64,000 bases of DNA from Sphingomonas sp. (GTDB lineage Bacteria; Pseudomonadota; Alphaproteobacteria; Sphingomonadales; Sphingomonadaceae). Positions 16,749 through 24,724 of this stretch are shown here, in pieces. A program made the translations under genes and the position numbers. The notes beneath the pieces were generated by a model. It saw nothing but the letters and a program-made list of their open reading frames with translations, made no database searches and was not told where the DNA came from. Numbering within the stretch: position 1 is the stretch's first letter; every line of letters begins with the position of its first letter. The stretch lies in the NCBI GenBank assembly GCA_017849555.1, contig JAFIGU010000003.1, positions 62,001-126,000 on the forward strand, read 5' to 3'.

Positions 16749-17477
16749 TCAGCGCTCCCTCAGCTCGAACGGGATGCGGACGAGCCCCCGCACCTTGCTT
16801 GGCCGCCCCTCGATCACCGTCGCGGACCAGCGCCAGCGGCGCACCGCGGCGAGTGCGACCTTGTCGAGCCGATCCGACCCGCTGCTTTCGGCGACCGATA
16901 TCGCGCTGACCCGGCCCTCCTCGTCGACCACGACGAGCAGAACGACGGTGCCCGTTTCGCGCCGACGTCGCGATTCCACCGGATAACGCGGGGGCTCGGC
17001 CGAGAGCAGCCGGGTATCGAGGTTGACCAGCGCCGGCGGCACGGATGCGACCGTCGCGGCTTTCGCCACGATCGGCGCGACGGGCTCGGGCGCCCGTGCG
17101 ATCTCGACCGTGACGGGCGCGGTGGGCGCCTTGACGACCGACGGCGGTGCGACGACCGATCGCGGCGTGGGCGGGCGGTCGACCGCCGGCTTCGTCGGCA
17201 GTTCTACCGGCGCCGGCGGCGGTTCGAGCGGGAGGAGCCGGACCACCAGCGGCGTATGCGGCAGACGCCGGACGACCTCCACCCCGGCATATTCGAGCGC
17301 CACGATCCCCGCGGCATGGGCCGCGACGATCGCGGCAAGCGCGACCCAATGCGGCCGGCGCGCGGGCTCGTATCGCCCGCGCGCCTCCCCCTCTCCTGCC
17401 GACGGCGCCGGGTCGACCGCCCGCGAGACGGCCGATCTCGTTGCGCGCGCGCGGGGCAGGCCGGGCGAGATGATCAG
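16749..17477 (-). CDS. tonB: TonB energy-transducing protein, possibly with a CTG start
   Basis: The product is a TonB protein of about 242 residues. It has a short basic N terminus, one membrane anchor (HWVALAAIVAAHAAGIVAL, about residues 43-61), a Pro/Val-rich periplasmic spacer, and a C-terminal TonB domain with YPVESRRRRETGTVVLLVVV, AESSGSDRLDKVALAAVRRWRW and a final VRIPFELRER. It lies directly after the siderophore-type receptor and should energise it. The start is unusual: no ATG, GTG or TTG lies in frame before the membrane helix, apart from the overlapping receptor region, which also lacks one nearby. A CTG at 17477 overlaps the receptor stop as CTGA and would allow coupled initiation. 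A sequencing error or internal frameshift is the alternative. Confidence 0.82.
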   Translation of the reverse strand: MIISPGLPRARATRSAVSRAVDPAPSAGEGEARGRYEPARRPHWVALAAIVAAHAAGIVALEYAGVEVVRRLPHTPLVVRLLPLEPPPAPVELPTKPAVDRPPTPRSVVAPPSVVKAPTAPVTVEIARAPEPVAPIVAKAATVASVPPALVNLDTRLLSAEPPRYPVESRRRRETGTVVLLVVVDEEGRVSAISVAESSGSDRLDKVALAAVRRWRWSATVIEGRPSKVRGLVRIPFELRER

Positions 17478-19693
17478 AACCGCGCGTTGAGGCCGAGCTT
17501 GAACGCGGTCGGCGAGCCCGGCGTGTGGTTGGTGTTGCTGTGCGCATAGAGGAAATAGCGCTTGTTGAAGATATTCTCGACATTGAGCTGGAGATCGAGC
17601 TCGGGCGCCACGCGGAAATAGATCGCGCCGTCGAACCGGGTATAGGCCGGCATCGTGACCGCATTGTCGGTGGCCGAGAAGCGCTTGCCCTGGTGGATCA
17701 TCCCGACCGCCACGCCCAGCGCCTCGATCGGATCGAACCGCGTCCACAGCGACGCCGCGTTCCTGGGCACGTTGGGGACCAGATTGCCGCGCTGGACGGT
17801 GCCCGATTGCGAGTCCAGGAATTTCGCATCGGTATAGGTATAGGCGCCGATGACGCTCAGCTTGTCGGTGATCTCGCCCTGCGCGCTGAGCTCGAAGCCC
17901 TTGGTGCGCTGGCGGCCGATCGGCACGGTCGGCGAGCGCGGGTCGTTCGGGTTGCTCAGCGCGAGCACATTGTCGCGATCGAGCTGGAACAGCGCGGCGG
18001 TGACATTGAAGGTCGGGACGATATCCCATTTCGCGCCGATCTCGTAATTATCGTACCGTTCTGGCGCGAGGTTTTCGGTCGACAGCGACAGCCCGGTGAG
18101 CTGGTCGCCCCCGCGCGGCAGATAGGTCCGCGAAAAGGCCGCATAGATCGACGCCTGTTCGACCGGCTTGAAGATCAGCCCGGTGCGCGGCGACCAGAGA
18201 ATGTCGGTCGCCTCGAGATCACGGCGCTGCGTCGCGGGGAAGCCTACGGTGCGGCGATCGTACACGCTGGTCGTGATATGTTCGTAGCGGAGGCCGAGCA
18301 CGACATCGACCATCGGCGAAAAGGCGATCTGATCCTGGATATAGCCCGCCGCGACCGTGGTGATGCCGCGATTGTCGTTGCTGGTCGACGTCGGCCGGAA
18401 GAGGATATCGGGGCGACGGACGCGCGGCGACGCGATCGTCGCATAAATCTTGGAGACGCCGTTGGCATTGGTCGCGGTCGGGAATAAGCCTTCGACGCGG
18501 AAATTGTCGCTAACTTGCCGCCCGAGTTCGACCCCGGCCAGCAGCGTGTGCTCGATCGCACCCGTGGCAAAGGCTACGTTGAGATCGGTCTGGTTGATGA
18601 GGTTCTGACGCTGCGTCGTCGCCTGGTAGCTCTGAATCTCGACGATCGTCCCTGCGGCATAGCTGCCGCGCGGCAATCCCTCCGGGTTGACCGAGGTCTT
18701 GGTGTTGACCGCGCCGGGATAGGTGTTGCGATATAATTTGCTGTAATCGGCATAACGCGTGCGGTTGCGGATCGACAAAGTGTCGCTGAAGCGATGCTCG
18801 ATGTAGAGCGTCACCGCATCGGTATTGGTCCAGGTCGGGCTGTTCTGCGGATCGCCGAAGAACCGCTCGGGCGGCGTTTCCAGCGGGCGCCCGAGATAGG
18901 CCGAAACCCCGCGGTCGGCGACGCGATCGTCCTGAAAATGCTCGTATCCGGCGGTGATCGTCGTCTTGTCGTCGAGACTGAACGTAATCGTCGGGTTGAA
19001 CCCCCAGCGGTTGTAATTGACCCCGTCGCGATAACTGTTGCTGTCCTGATAGACCCCGGTCAGCCGCACCGCCACCGCCCCGCTGAGCGGGGTGCCGACA
19101 TCGAATTGCGCGCGCTTATGCTCGAAACTGCCGCCCTCCAGCCGGAAGGCGCGATGCGGGGTCCAGTCCGCGACCTTGGTGACGCGGTTGACCAGCCCGC
19201 CGACGCCGCCGCGGCCGAAGATCATCGCATTCGGCCCCTTGAACACTTCGAGCCGCTCGATGTTGTAGAAATCGCGATAGGTCTGGATGTCGTCGCGGAT
19301 GCCGTCGACGAAATAATCGCCGGTGGTGGCATTGCCGCGGAAGATCAGCGTCTCGCGATTGCCCTCGCCCTGCGCGACGAATACCCCGGGGACGTAGCGG
19401 GTCGCCTCGGCGATGCTGCCCGCGGCCTGATCGAGAATTTGCTTGATCGGCACCACCGTCACGCTTTGCGGCACGTCGATCAGCGGCGTATCGGTGCGGG
19501 TGGCGCTGATGCTGCGCGATACCTTGTAGGAGGTTTCGGCCTCCTTCTCGTCGATCGCGGTATCGGTCACGACGACGCTGCCGAGCTCGGCCGGCTCTTC
19601 CTGCGCCTGCGCCGCGGCGGGCGACGCCGCCGCAACGGCGACCGCGATAGACAATGCGCGCGGTGAAACATGCGCCAAAATACTGAGTTTCAT
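17474..19693 (-). CDS. TonB-dependent siderophore receptor
   Basis: The 739-residue ferric-siderophore-type receptor has a signal peptide ending PAAAQAQ, a plug with DVPQSVTVVPIKQILDQ, TRYVPGVFVAQGEGNRET, FFVDG-like YFVDGIRDDIQ and LEVFKGPNAMIFGRGGVGG, and a barrel ending NARF. This plug pattern is characteristic of the FhuA/Fiu/FpvA group of receptors. The start at 19693 has a GGGGG ribosome site eight bases upstream. An iron-box-like inverted repeat lies 27 bases before it, suggesting repression by iron. The tonB gene overlaps its stop, so receptor and energiser are co-expressed. Confidence 0.92.
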   Translation of the reverse strand: MKLSILAHVSPRALSIAVAVAAASPAAAQAQEEPAELGSVVVTDTAIDEKEAETSYKVSRSISATRTDTPLIDVPQSVTVVPIKQILDQAAGSIAEATRYVPGVFVAQGEGNRETLIFRGNATTGDYFVDGIRDDIQTYRDFYNIERLEVFKGPNAMIFGRGGVGGLVNRVTKVADWTPHRAFRLEGGSFEHKRAQFDVGTPLSGAVAVRLTGVYQDSNSYRDGVNYNRWGFNPTITFSLDDKTTITAGYEHFQDDRVADRGVSAYLGRPLETPPERFFGDPQNSPTWTNTDAVTLYIEHRFSDTLSIRNRTRYADYSKLYRNTYPGAVNTKTSVNPEGLPRGSYAAGTIVEIQSYQATTQRQNLINQTDLNVAFATGAIEHTLLAGVELGRQVSDNFRVEGLFPTATNANGVSKIYATIASPRVRRPDILFRPTSTSNDNRGITTVAAGYIQDQIAFSPMVDVVLGLRYEHITTSVYDRRTVGFPATQRRDLEATDILWSPRTGLIFKPVEQASIYAAFSRTYLPRGGDQLTGLSLSTENLAPERYDNYEIGAKWDIVPTFNVTAALFQLDRDNVLALSNPNDPRSPTVPIGRQRTKGFELSAQGEITDKLSVIGAYTYTDAKFLDSQSGTVQRGNLVPNVPRNAASLWTRFDPIEALGVAVGMIHQGKRFSATDNAVTMPAYTRFDGAIYFRVAPELDLQLNVENIFNKRYFLYAHSNTNHTPGSPTAFKLGLNARF

Positions 19694-19719
19694 CAAATCC
19701 CCCTGCCCGCCTCGGCTAT

Positions 19720-19734
19720 TGCGAACCATTTGCA
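19720..19734. promoter_or_regulatory. Iron-box-like inverted repeat
   Basis: TGCGAACCATTTGCA has the symmetric form TGCnAAnnnTTnGCA and lies just before the siderophore receptor start. The TGCAAAT/TTGCA arms resemble alphaproteobacterial Fur-family sites. It is imperfect, and no Fur gene is in the window. Confidence 0.45.
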
Positions 19735-19780
19735 TGACGCGCTTGGCGCGCTGGCGGGCGGGGATCAACTCGGCATCGCC

Positions 19781-19825
19781 TACATTGGGCAATCGTATTG
19801 CAGCCCCAATGTAACCCCAATTTAC
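19781..19825. promoter_or_regulatory. Repeat cluster between receptor and response-regulator genes
   Basis: Two head-to-tail 11-base units, CCCCAATGTAA (19804-19814) and CCCCAATTTAC (19815-19825), abut exactly, the spacing used by OmpR/PhoB-family regulators. An inverted copy, TACATTGGG (19781-19789), faces them and pairs perfectly with CCCAATGTA (19805-19813). The orphan OmpR-family gene starts 152 bases further on, so self-regulation or control of the divergent receptor is plausible. Confidence 0.55.
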
Positions 19826-19977
19826 AAGACGACTGTCCCGGCGCGCGCCATGTTGCCCCGGCGCCGTTGCTTGGCGCCGCGCTGGGTCGATTGGGCGATC
19901 TCGTCGGATGAGATGGTGCTTTTGCCGGCGGGCGGGCGGCGGTGGAGAGGCGGCGTATCCGCGAGTTAGGATGTGAA

Positions 19978-20652
19978 ATGCGCGTGTTGGTGATCGAGGA
20001 CGATGCCGGAACAAGGGCGTTCGTGGCGCAGGGGCTCGCCGAAGCCGGGCATCGCGTCGCGACCAGCCCCGACGGGCGCGACGGGCTGTTTCAGGCGACC
20101 AGCGGCGATTTCGACGCGATCGTCGTCGATCGGCTGCTACCGGCGCTCGACGGGCTCGCGCTGGTCAAAGCGTTGCGCGCCGCCGGCGAAGCGACGCCGA
20201 TCCTGATGCTGAGCGCAGCCGGTGGGGTCGCCGATCGCGTCGAAGGGCTGGAAAGCGGCGCCGACGATTATCTGGTCAAGCCATTCGCCTTCTCCGAGCT
20301 GGCCGCGCGGCTGACGGCGCTCACGCGACGACCGGTATTGCGACGCGACCCGCATCGCTTGACGGTCGGCGACATCATGCTCGATTTCGATCGCCGGACG
20401 GTCGAGCGCGGCGGCCGGCGCATCCATCTGCAACCGCGCGAATTCGCGCTGCTTGCCGAGCTCATGCGCAATCCGCATCGGGTGATGACGCGCACCATGT
20501 TGCTCGAACGCGTATGGGATCTCGATTTCGACCCCAAGACCAACATCGTCGAGACGCATCTCTGCCGGCTGCGGTCCAAGCTCAATGCCGGCTTCGACGA
20601 AGATGCGATCGAGACGGTGCGCGGCGCCGGTTACATGATCCGGGGCGGCTAG
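19978..20652 (+). CDS. Orphan OmpR-family response regulator
   Basis: The 224-residue regulator has a receiver domain (acidic pair in IEDD, phospho-acceptor D51 in VVDRLLP, K101 in VKPF) and a winged-helix DNA-binding domain with the usual LQPREFALLAELMRNPHRVMTRTMLLERVW and VRGAGYMIR end. It starts at 19978 behind an AGGA site; an upstream in-frame ATG gives an arginine-rich leader that is not part of the fold. No histidine kinase gene adjoins it, so its partner is elsewhere or it receives signals from another kinase. It is divergent from the siderophore receptor. Confidence 0.9.
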   Translation: MRVLVIEDDAGTRAFVAQGLAEAGHRVATSPDGRDGLFQATSGDFDAIVVDRLLPALDGLALVKALRAAGEATPILMLSAAGGVADRVEGLESGADDYLVKPFAFSELAARLTALTRRPVLRRDPHRLTVGDIMLDFDRRTVERGGRRIHLQPREFALLAELMRNPHRVMTRTMLLERVWDLDFDPKTNIVETHLCRLRSKLNAGFDEDAIETVRGAGYMIRGG

Positions 20653-20782
20653 ACGCTCTGTCGCCCGCAACGTCGAGGCGAAGTTCCTGACGCACCGCCA
20701 AATCACCGGATCGTCGCCCCGGCGCAATGTTGACGTCATCTTCTTCATGCACGAGCGCGCGTCGATGTATCGGAGTTTGCGC

Positions 20783-21181
20783 ATGAATTTCCGCCCCTTC
20801 CCGCCCCGCCCGCGTCGCTTCCACCCGCTGTTCGGCGCCTTCGCGCTGGCCGGGGCGTTGCTGGCGGGTTGCTCGGTCGATATAATGCGCGGCTATGTCG
20901 GGCGCTCGCCCGAGGACGTGATGGCGCGTTATGGCCCGCCGATCGACGTTCGCGATCTCCCCGACGGCCGGCGCGCCTATCAATGGATGCAGAGCGAAAC
21001 CGAAACGAGCGGCGGCGAAGCCGTCTCGCGGGTCGAACATCGCGGCGATCATCCTCGCACCCGTGTCGAATATTCGCCCACGACGACCAGGGAGAAGCGC
21101 TGCTTCTACACTTTCTACGCTCACCGCACCCCTTATGGCTGGCGGATCGAGGATTTCAGGCGCCCCGAATTCGGCTGCTGA
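20783..21181 (+). CDS. Small putative outer-membrane lipoprotein
   Basis: This 132-residue protein of unknown function has a basic N terminus, a hydrophobic segment and a lipobox LLAGC (about residue 28), so it is probably lipidated and exported. The mature part begins with a SmpA/BamE-like phrase (GRSPEDVMARYGPP), where a small domain of this type judges membrane or protein partners, and ends with paired cysteines KRCFY and FGC that might form a disulfide. The start at 20783 (MNFRPF) is chosen because it places the signal peptide correctly; ATGs at 20747 and 20765 are possible. It stands alone between the regulator and the CheR gene. Confidence 0.7.
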   Translation: MNFRPFPPRPRRFHPLFGAFALAGALLAGCSVDIMRGYVGRSPEDVMARYGPPIDVRDLPDGRRAYQWMQSETETSGGEAVSRVEHRGDHPRTRVEYSPTTTREKRCFYTFYAHRTPYGWRIEDFRRPEFGC

Positions 21182-21312
21182 CCCTCACCATCTTTTAAGC
21201 GCGCGCGCCGAGCGGTCACCGTTTCGGCGCGTTCGCACGTTCGGTCTCCACTCGCCAGTGGACGCGCGCGCGGCGCGCGCCTAGCAAGCTAATCGCCGCT
21301 GCGAACAAGAGA

Positions 21313-23568
21313 ATGAACATGGTAGAACGCGCCACCCCTGATCCCGAATTCGAAGCGTTGCTGCGCCACATTCAGGAAAGCCGCGGGCTCGATTTCCGCG
21401 GCTATAAGCGCACCAGCCTGCGCCGCCGGATCACGTTGCGGATGGAAGCGGTCAACGCGGAGAACTTCGCCGCCTATCGCGCGCATCTCGAAGCGCAGCC
21501 GAGCGAATATGAGGAATTGCTCAACACCGTGCTGATCAACGTCACCTCCTTCTTCCGCGACGAAGAAGCTTGGGCGGTGACGCGCGACAAGGTGATTCCG
21601 CAAATCCTCGCCAACGCCGAGGAAGATCGCGCGATCCGCATCTGGAGCGTCGGCTGCGCGAGCGGCGAGGAGCCCTATTCGATCGCGATGCTGCTCGCCG
21701 AGGCGATGGGGATCGGCGAATTCTGCCGGCGGGTGAAGATCTACGCCACCGATCTGGACGAAGAAGCGCTCAAGGTCGCGCGCCTCGCGACCTATTCGCC
21801 GCGCGAGGTCGACAGCGTGCCCCCGGACTATCTCGAAAAATATTTCGAGCGCACCAACAATCATTACGTCTTCGAGCGCGAGCTCAGGAAGTGCGTCATC
21901 TTCGGCCGGCACAATGTCGTCCACGACGCGCCGATCTCGCGCATCGACCTGCTGACCTGTCGCAACCTGCTGATCTATCTTGAGGCCGAGACCCAGGCGC
22001 TGGTGCTGCCACGGCTGCATTATGCGCTCAACGTCGACGGCTTCCTGTTTCTCGGCAAGGCCGAGACCCAACTCGCGCGGTCCTCGCTCTTTCGGCCGGT
22101 CGATATGAAACACCGCATCTTCGCCAAGGTGCCGCAGGAATGGCGCCGCCCGATCAACGGCAGCTTCACCGCCGGCCGCGCACCGCGGCTCGACGTGCCG
22201 CTGCCCGACAGCCATTTGATGGAAGCGGTGCTCAACGAGGCCGGCACCGCCTTGCTGGTGATCGACGCCGCGGGCGCGGTCGCGCTGGCCAACCAGCCGG
22301 CGCGGATGCTGCTCGGCGTCGGCGAGGCCGATGTCGGTCGCCCGTTCCAGGATCTGCCGATCTCCTATCGCCCGATCGAATTGCGCGGGCCGATCGACGA
22401 GGCGTTTCGCAGCCGGCGCGGGGTGCGGCTCGAAGATCAGGAATATCGCCTCAACCAGAGCGAGGTGATGCGGCTGACGATCGACATCCGCCCGCTGCAG
22501 CGCGCCGACGGCAGCGTCCACGCGATCCTGCTCGCCTTTCACGATCACACCGGAATCCACACCTTACGCCGCGAACTTGAAGCGGCGCAGGAGAATCTGG
22601 AGCAGTCGATCGAGGAATTGCAATCGGCCAACGAAGAGCTCGAGACGACCAATGAGGAGCTTCAGTCGACCAACGAGGAGCTCGAGACGACCAACGAGGA
22701 GCTCCAGTCGACCAACGAGGAGCTCGAAACGCTCAACGAGGAAGCGCGCTCGTCGAACGAGGAAATGGAATCGGTCAACGAGGAACTGCGCATCCAGGCC
22801 GAGCAGGCCGCCGGCTATCGCCTCCACCTTGAATCCGTCCTCAGATCGATGAACGCCGGGATCGTCGTGCTCGACGCGCGCCACACGATCCAGAGCTGGA
22901 ACCGTTGGAGCGAGAACACCTGGGGGCTGCGCGCCGAGGAGGTGGCGGGCACCAGCTTCGACAAGCTCGACATCGGGCTGCCGGTGCTCCAGTTGCGCGA
23001 CAGCCTCATCGCGGTGCAATCGGGCAGCGAGGAACATGCCGAGCGCCAGCTCGAAGGCGTCGATCGTCGCGGGCGGCGCATCCTGTGCCGCGCGCGGGTG
23101 ACCGGGCTGATCGACGAGAACGGCGCCAATCACGGACTCGTGCTGGTGTTCCAGGACATCACCGAGGAACGCACCAACGAGGATTTCACCCGCCATCTCG
23201 GGCGGGTGCTCGGCGCGGCGCTCAATCAGATCTATTTCGTCGATCCCAAGACGCTGCGCTTCCTGCTCGTCAACGATGGCGCGCAGAAAAAGCTCGGGCT
23301 CACCACACAGCAGCTGATGCAGATCGCCCTGCCCGATATCCTGCCGAGAATATCGGCCGACGATCTTCACGCGCTGTTCGCGCCGCTGATCAGCGGTGAG
23401 CAGGCCGAGATCGTGTTCGAAACGGCCTTCCGCGCCGCCGACGGGAGCGAATTCCCCGCGCAGGCCTGCGTCCAGTATTTCCCCGACGAGGCGCCACCGA
23501 TCCTCACGCTGATCGTCCAGCAGACAGGCAATCGCGCGGAGATCGGCGCGGGAATCGATCGCCGCTAG
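21313..23568 (+). CDS. CheR methyltransferase with coiled coil and PAS domains
   Basis: The 751-residue protein has three parts. Residues about 10-275 are a CheR methyltransferase with the SAM motif SVGCASGEEPYSIAM and the DLLTCRNLLIYL segment. A PAS-like region follows (about 300-415), then a long heptad coiled coil of repeated NEELQSTNEELETT units (about 420-505), and two further PAS-like domains to the C terminus. The CheB gene converges on it, overlapping at the stop. Such CheR-PAS proteins, often fused to CheB and kinases, form non-chemotactic sensory hubs; no MCP genes are present. It may modify its neighbours or sense through its PAS domains. Confidence 0.88.
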   Translation: MNMVERATPDPEFEALLRHIQESRGLDFRGYKRTSLRRRITLRMEAVNAENFAAYRAHLEAQPSEYEELLNTVLINVTSFFRDEEAWAVTRDKVIPQILANAEEDRAIRIWSVGCASGEEPYSIAMLLAEAMGIGEFCRRVKIYATDLDEEALKVARLATYSPREVDSVPPDYLEKYFERTNNHYVFERELRKCVIFGRHNVVHDAPISRIDLLTCRNLLIYLEAETQALVLPRLHYALNVDGFLFLGKAETQLARSSLFRPVDMKHRIFAKVPQEWRRPINGSFTAGRAPRLDVPLPDSHLMEAVLNEAGTALLVIDAAGAVALANQPARMLLGVGEADVGRPFQDLPISYRPIELRGPIDEAFRSRRGVRLEDQEYRLNQSEVMRLTIDIRPLQRADGSVHAILLAFHDHTGIHTLRRELEAAQENLEQSIEELQSANEELETTNEELQSTNEELETTNEELQSTNEELETLNEEARSSNEEMESVNEELRIQAEQAAGYRLHLESVLRSMNAGIVVLDARHTIQSWNRWSENTWGLRAEEVAGTSFDKLDIGLPVLQLRDSLIAVQSGSEEHAERQLEGVDRRGRRILCRARVTGLIDENGANHGLVLVFQDITEERTNEDFTRHLGRVLGAALNQIYFVDPKTLRFLLVNDGAQKKLGLTTQQLMQIALPDILPRISADDLHALFAPLISGEQAEIVFETAFRAADGSEFPAQACVQYFPDEAPPILTLIVQQTGNRAEIGAGIDRR
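22640..22735 (+). repeat. 42-base tandem repeats in the CheR coiled coil
   Basis: The sequence encoding the NEELQSTNEELETT units repeats with a 42-base period, about two full copies plus variants. It is coding and in frame, so expansions or contractions would change coiled-coil length in steps of 14 residues. Confidence 0.8.
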
Positions 23569-24572
23569 GCCTCGCCCTCGCCGAACGATTTGCGCAGGCT
23601 GATCATCGCGTCTTCGAGTGCGCTGATCAGCCTCCCCGATTCCTCGGAAGCCTCGCTCCAGCGTCGCGCCGCATGCGTCATGCCGCGCGCGACGGCGTTT
23701 TCCAGCATCTGTTCGAACAATTTGAGTCGATCGCGATGGGTGCGCACCGCGACGCTGAGCGCGCGTTCCAATTCGTCGCATTGCGCCGCCGCGAGCCCGA
23801 GCGGGGTGAAGGCATGCCCGACCTGGCAGCGAAAGCGCACCTCGCCGTCCGAGACGATGCAATTGAGCACCCCGCCGCAATCGGGGCAGGACAAATGGCT
23901 CGGATCTCCTGGGGCGACGATCTCCGGTTCGGCCACGGCAAACTCCTGTGCGGCAATGCGATCCTCGATCAGATATTCGCGCGGAATGGGAATGCTGGCG
24001 GCGACCTCTTCATGTACCAATTGCATCAGCAGCGCGGGCAATTGATCGAGCGGCACGACATGATCGACATGATCGCGCTTGAGCGCGTTTCGCGGCATCG
24101 ACGGCCATTCGGCGTCCGCCGGATCCTGCACGATCGAGACGCCGCCGGTGGCCTTGATCGCGAGCAACCCGTCGGTGCCGTCGTCGAGCAGCCCGGTCAG
24201 CACCGCGCCGATCGTGCGGCTGCCATAATGGATCGCCGCCGAGCGGAACAAGGCGTTGATCGCGGGGCGCGTGCGGTTCTCGTGCGGCCCGCGGCGCATC
24301 AGGATCCGTCCCGGCCGCAACAGAAGATGCTGATCCGGCGCCGCGACATAGATGCGCCCGCGCTCGATCTCCTGCCCGTCGACCGGGGAGAGCGCGCGCA
24401 GCGGCCCCATCTTGTCGAGCAGATGTGGCAGGACGCTGCGCGCCGACGGCGACAGATGCTGCACGACGAAAATCGCGGCCGGCAGGTCCTCGGGCAGCCC
24501 GGCACAAAGCCGCTGCAAGGCACCCACCCCGCCCGCCGACGCGCCGACGACGATGATATCCCTGGTCGGCAT
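23565..24572 (-). CDS. CheB-type methylesterase without receiver domain
   Basis: The 335-residue protein starts directly with the CheB catalytic domain: DIIVVGASAGGVGAL with the nucleophile Ser, VVQHL with the His, and LDDGTDGL with the Asp. It lacks the N-terminal receiver of classical CheB. The C-terminal part carries a zinc-ribbon-like CPDCGG...FRCQVGH and a helical bundle, as in CheB proteins of the PAS-CheR group. It converges with the CheR gene, their stop codons overlapping in CTAG. The start at 24572 (MPTRDIIVVG) has a GGAG site; the longer frame to 24632 does not add recognisable sequence. Confidence 0.88.
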   Translation of the reverse strand: MPTRDIIVVGASAGGVGALQRLCAGLPEDLPAAIFVVQHLSPSARSVLPHLLDKMGPLRALSPVDGQEIERGRIYVAAPDQHLLLRPGRILMRRGPHENRTRPAINALFRSAAIHYGSRTIGAVLTGLLDDGTDGLLAIKATGGVSIVQDPADAEWPSMPRNALKRDHVDHVVPLDQLPALLMQLVHEEVAASIPIPREYLIEDRIAAQEFAVAEPEIVAPGDPSHLSCPDCGGVLNCIVSDGEVRFRCQVGHAFTPLGLAAAQCDELERALSVAVRTHRDRLKLFEQMLENAVARGMTHAARRWSEASEESGRLISALEDAMISLRKSFGEGEA

Positions 24573-24724
24573 CGTGTCTCCTTGCGTGCGGCTTAAGGGA
24601 AGAGAACGAGCCGCCGCCGCCGAAGGGTGCACAAAAACTAACTTATTTTTCTGCGTCTTTGCTGCTGATCCGCGCTTTCGTGCGTTAGGTTAACGGGAAA
24701 GCCAGGGAACGCCCAGGGAGCGCG

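Noticed and set aside
17478..18029. TonB frame extended upstream into the receptor gene
   Set aside because: The extra residues do not resemble any TonB N terminus and lie wholly within the receptor's 3' coding region.
21199..21280. GCGCGCGCCG and CGGCGCGCGC inverted repeat before CheR
   Set aside because: The arms are low-complexity GC alternation 60 bases apart, expected by chance in DNA of this composition.
22640..22735. Tandem repeats considered as a CRISPR array
   Set aside because: The repeats abut without spacers and encode an in-frame coiled coil.
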